Notes under the pieces: generated by a model
Seen by the model: the letters and a program-made list of their open reading frames with translations, nothing else
Told to the model about the DNA's origin: nothing
Database searches by the model: none
Made by a program: the position numbers and the translations under genes
Source of the DNA: Duganella flavida
GTDB lineage: Bacteria; Pseudomonadota; Gammaproteobacteria; Burkholderiales; Burkholderiaceae_D
Assembly: GCF_009857445.1 (NCBI RefSeq)
Contig: NZ_WWCN01000019.1
Span: 1 to 64,000, forward strand
Reading direction: 5' to 3'
Length of the DNA stretch: 64,000 bases
In this document: positions 63,496 through 64,000 of the stretch, one piece after another
How the letters are laid out: every line of letters begins with the position of its first letter
How positions within the stretch are numbered: the stretch's first letter is position 1

Positions 63496-64000
63496 GGCTG
63501 CACCGCATGCTTGCCGAAGTAGCGCTGCGCCACGAAGATGCCCAGCGTTTGCATGATGGCGCACAGGTAGAAGGTGCTGCCAACACGCCAATCGCTGGAC
63601 GACAGGTGACTCACTTCACCCAAAATCGCAGAACCCAGCAGCGGCATGAAGATCACGCCCACACTGCTGATCGATTGCAGTGATCCCATTAACTCGCCTT
63701 GTTCGTTCGGCGGCGTGGTCTTGGAAATGATGCTTTGCAGGGCAGGGCCGATGGCAAACGACAGCACATTGCACAGGATGAGCACATACATCATCCAGCC
63801 CTGCGTGGCGAGGCCGTACAGCAAATAGGTGATCGCGCCGGACACCATGCCCAGCACCGACAGCCGCACTTCACCGAAGCGCTTGATCAGCACCCCGAGC
63901 AGGCCAGCCTGCACCACGGCCGCCGTCAGGCCGACGCAAAACAGCGCCGCGCCGTTCTGGCCTGGCGTCCAGTTGAAGCGGAAGGTGGTGTACAGCACCC
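63492..64000 (-). CDS. MFS transporter, TetA/DHA1-like (N-terminal part beyond window)
   Basis: The C-terminal 169 or so residues are visible, running in from the right edge with no start in the window. Several hydrophobic helices (LFCVGLTAAVVQAGLLGVLI, VLSFAIGPALQSIIS) and the PPNEQGELMGSLQSISSVG loop match the C-half of TCR/Tet-type drug:H+ antiporters. It ends 4 bp inside the solute-binding protein gene. Confidence 0.85.
   Translation of the reverse strand, partial: VLYTTFRFNWTPGQNGAALFCVGLTAAVVQAGLLGVLIKRFGEVRLSVLGMVSGAITYLLYGLATQGWMMYVLILCNVLSFAIGPALQSIISKTTPPNEQGELMGSLQSISSVGVIFMPLLGSAILGEVSHLSSSDWRVGSTFYLCAIMQTLGIFVAQRYFGKHAVQP

Overview
The window is GC-rich and densely coded, with ordinary bacterial operons and no rRNA, tRNA, CRISPR array, phage or insertion sequence that I could find. 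The gene content (ureDABCEFGJ order, an H-NS-family protein with the short beta-proteobacterial tail, LigD/Ku end joining, many cyclic-dinucleotide and two-component proteins, SulP, DUF885, spore-coat-U proteins) points to a soil- or plant-associated beta-proteobacterium of the Burkholderiales, most likely Oxalobacteraceae (Duganella/Massilia-like). The placement is inference from gene content and codon style, not from a marker gene.

Layout. 1-2800: the 5' part of a Gly/Ser/Asn/Ala-rich secreted protein that runs off the left edge, its sigma-54 activator, and an Ala/Lys-rich exported protein. 2900-6100: LigD and Ku, convergent. 6300-11300: a diguanylate cyclase, a thiolase with a divergent TetR repressor, and a SulP transporter. 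11400-16200: a hybrid histidine kinase followed by a REC-PAS-GGDEF-EAL protein. 16200-22200: DUF885 and DUF945 exported proteins, a nucleotidyltransferase, an ECF sigma factor, an extra ClpP and an epimerase. 22300-23500: two tandem spore-coat-U proteins. 23700-29500: a complete urease operon behind a consensus -24/-12 promoter and an NtrC-like site. 30200-35250: the most interesting block, a sigma-54 activator followed by a five-gene export cluster. 35300-40300: metabolic and small membrane genes. 40300-46230: a wHTH-nSTAND1-TPR regulator with unknown small genes around it. 46350-64000: pirin/azoreductase/LysR, phosphatidylserine decarboxylase, a TonB receptor behind a REP-like hairpin, a GAF-GAF-PAS nucleotidyl cyclase, LysR, H-NS, an amidohydrolase, a Lon-N protein, a DMT transporter, TrpS, a CocE-type hydrolase, a solute-binding protein and a partial MFS transporter.

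Candidate undescribed system. The block at 30270-35242 encodes a sigma-54 enhancer-binding protein; a 321-aa Gly/Ala/Ser/Asn-rich secreted protein; a 94-aa and a 137-aa exported protein; a free-standing periplasmic C39-type cysteine peptidase; and an outer-membrane barrel. This resembles the logic of the Pseudomonas Fap functional-amyloid operon (low-complexity fibre subunits, C39 protease FapD, barrel FapF), but it has a dedicated activator and subunits I do not recognise as FapB/C. Three consecutive gene products share a QNS-x4-[LA]-I-[QR] motif, and the two small ones carry D-x2-L-x4-[AG]-G motifs resembling double-glycine cleavage sites. A second copy of the activator/subunit pair lies at the left edge. 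Both subunit genes have -24/-12 promoters exactly 66 nt from the start codon and a GTCAC-N6-GTGAC inverted repeat between the activator's stop codon and the promoter. Together these suggest two paralogous, RpoN-controlled fibre or matrix loci.
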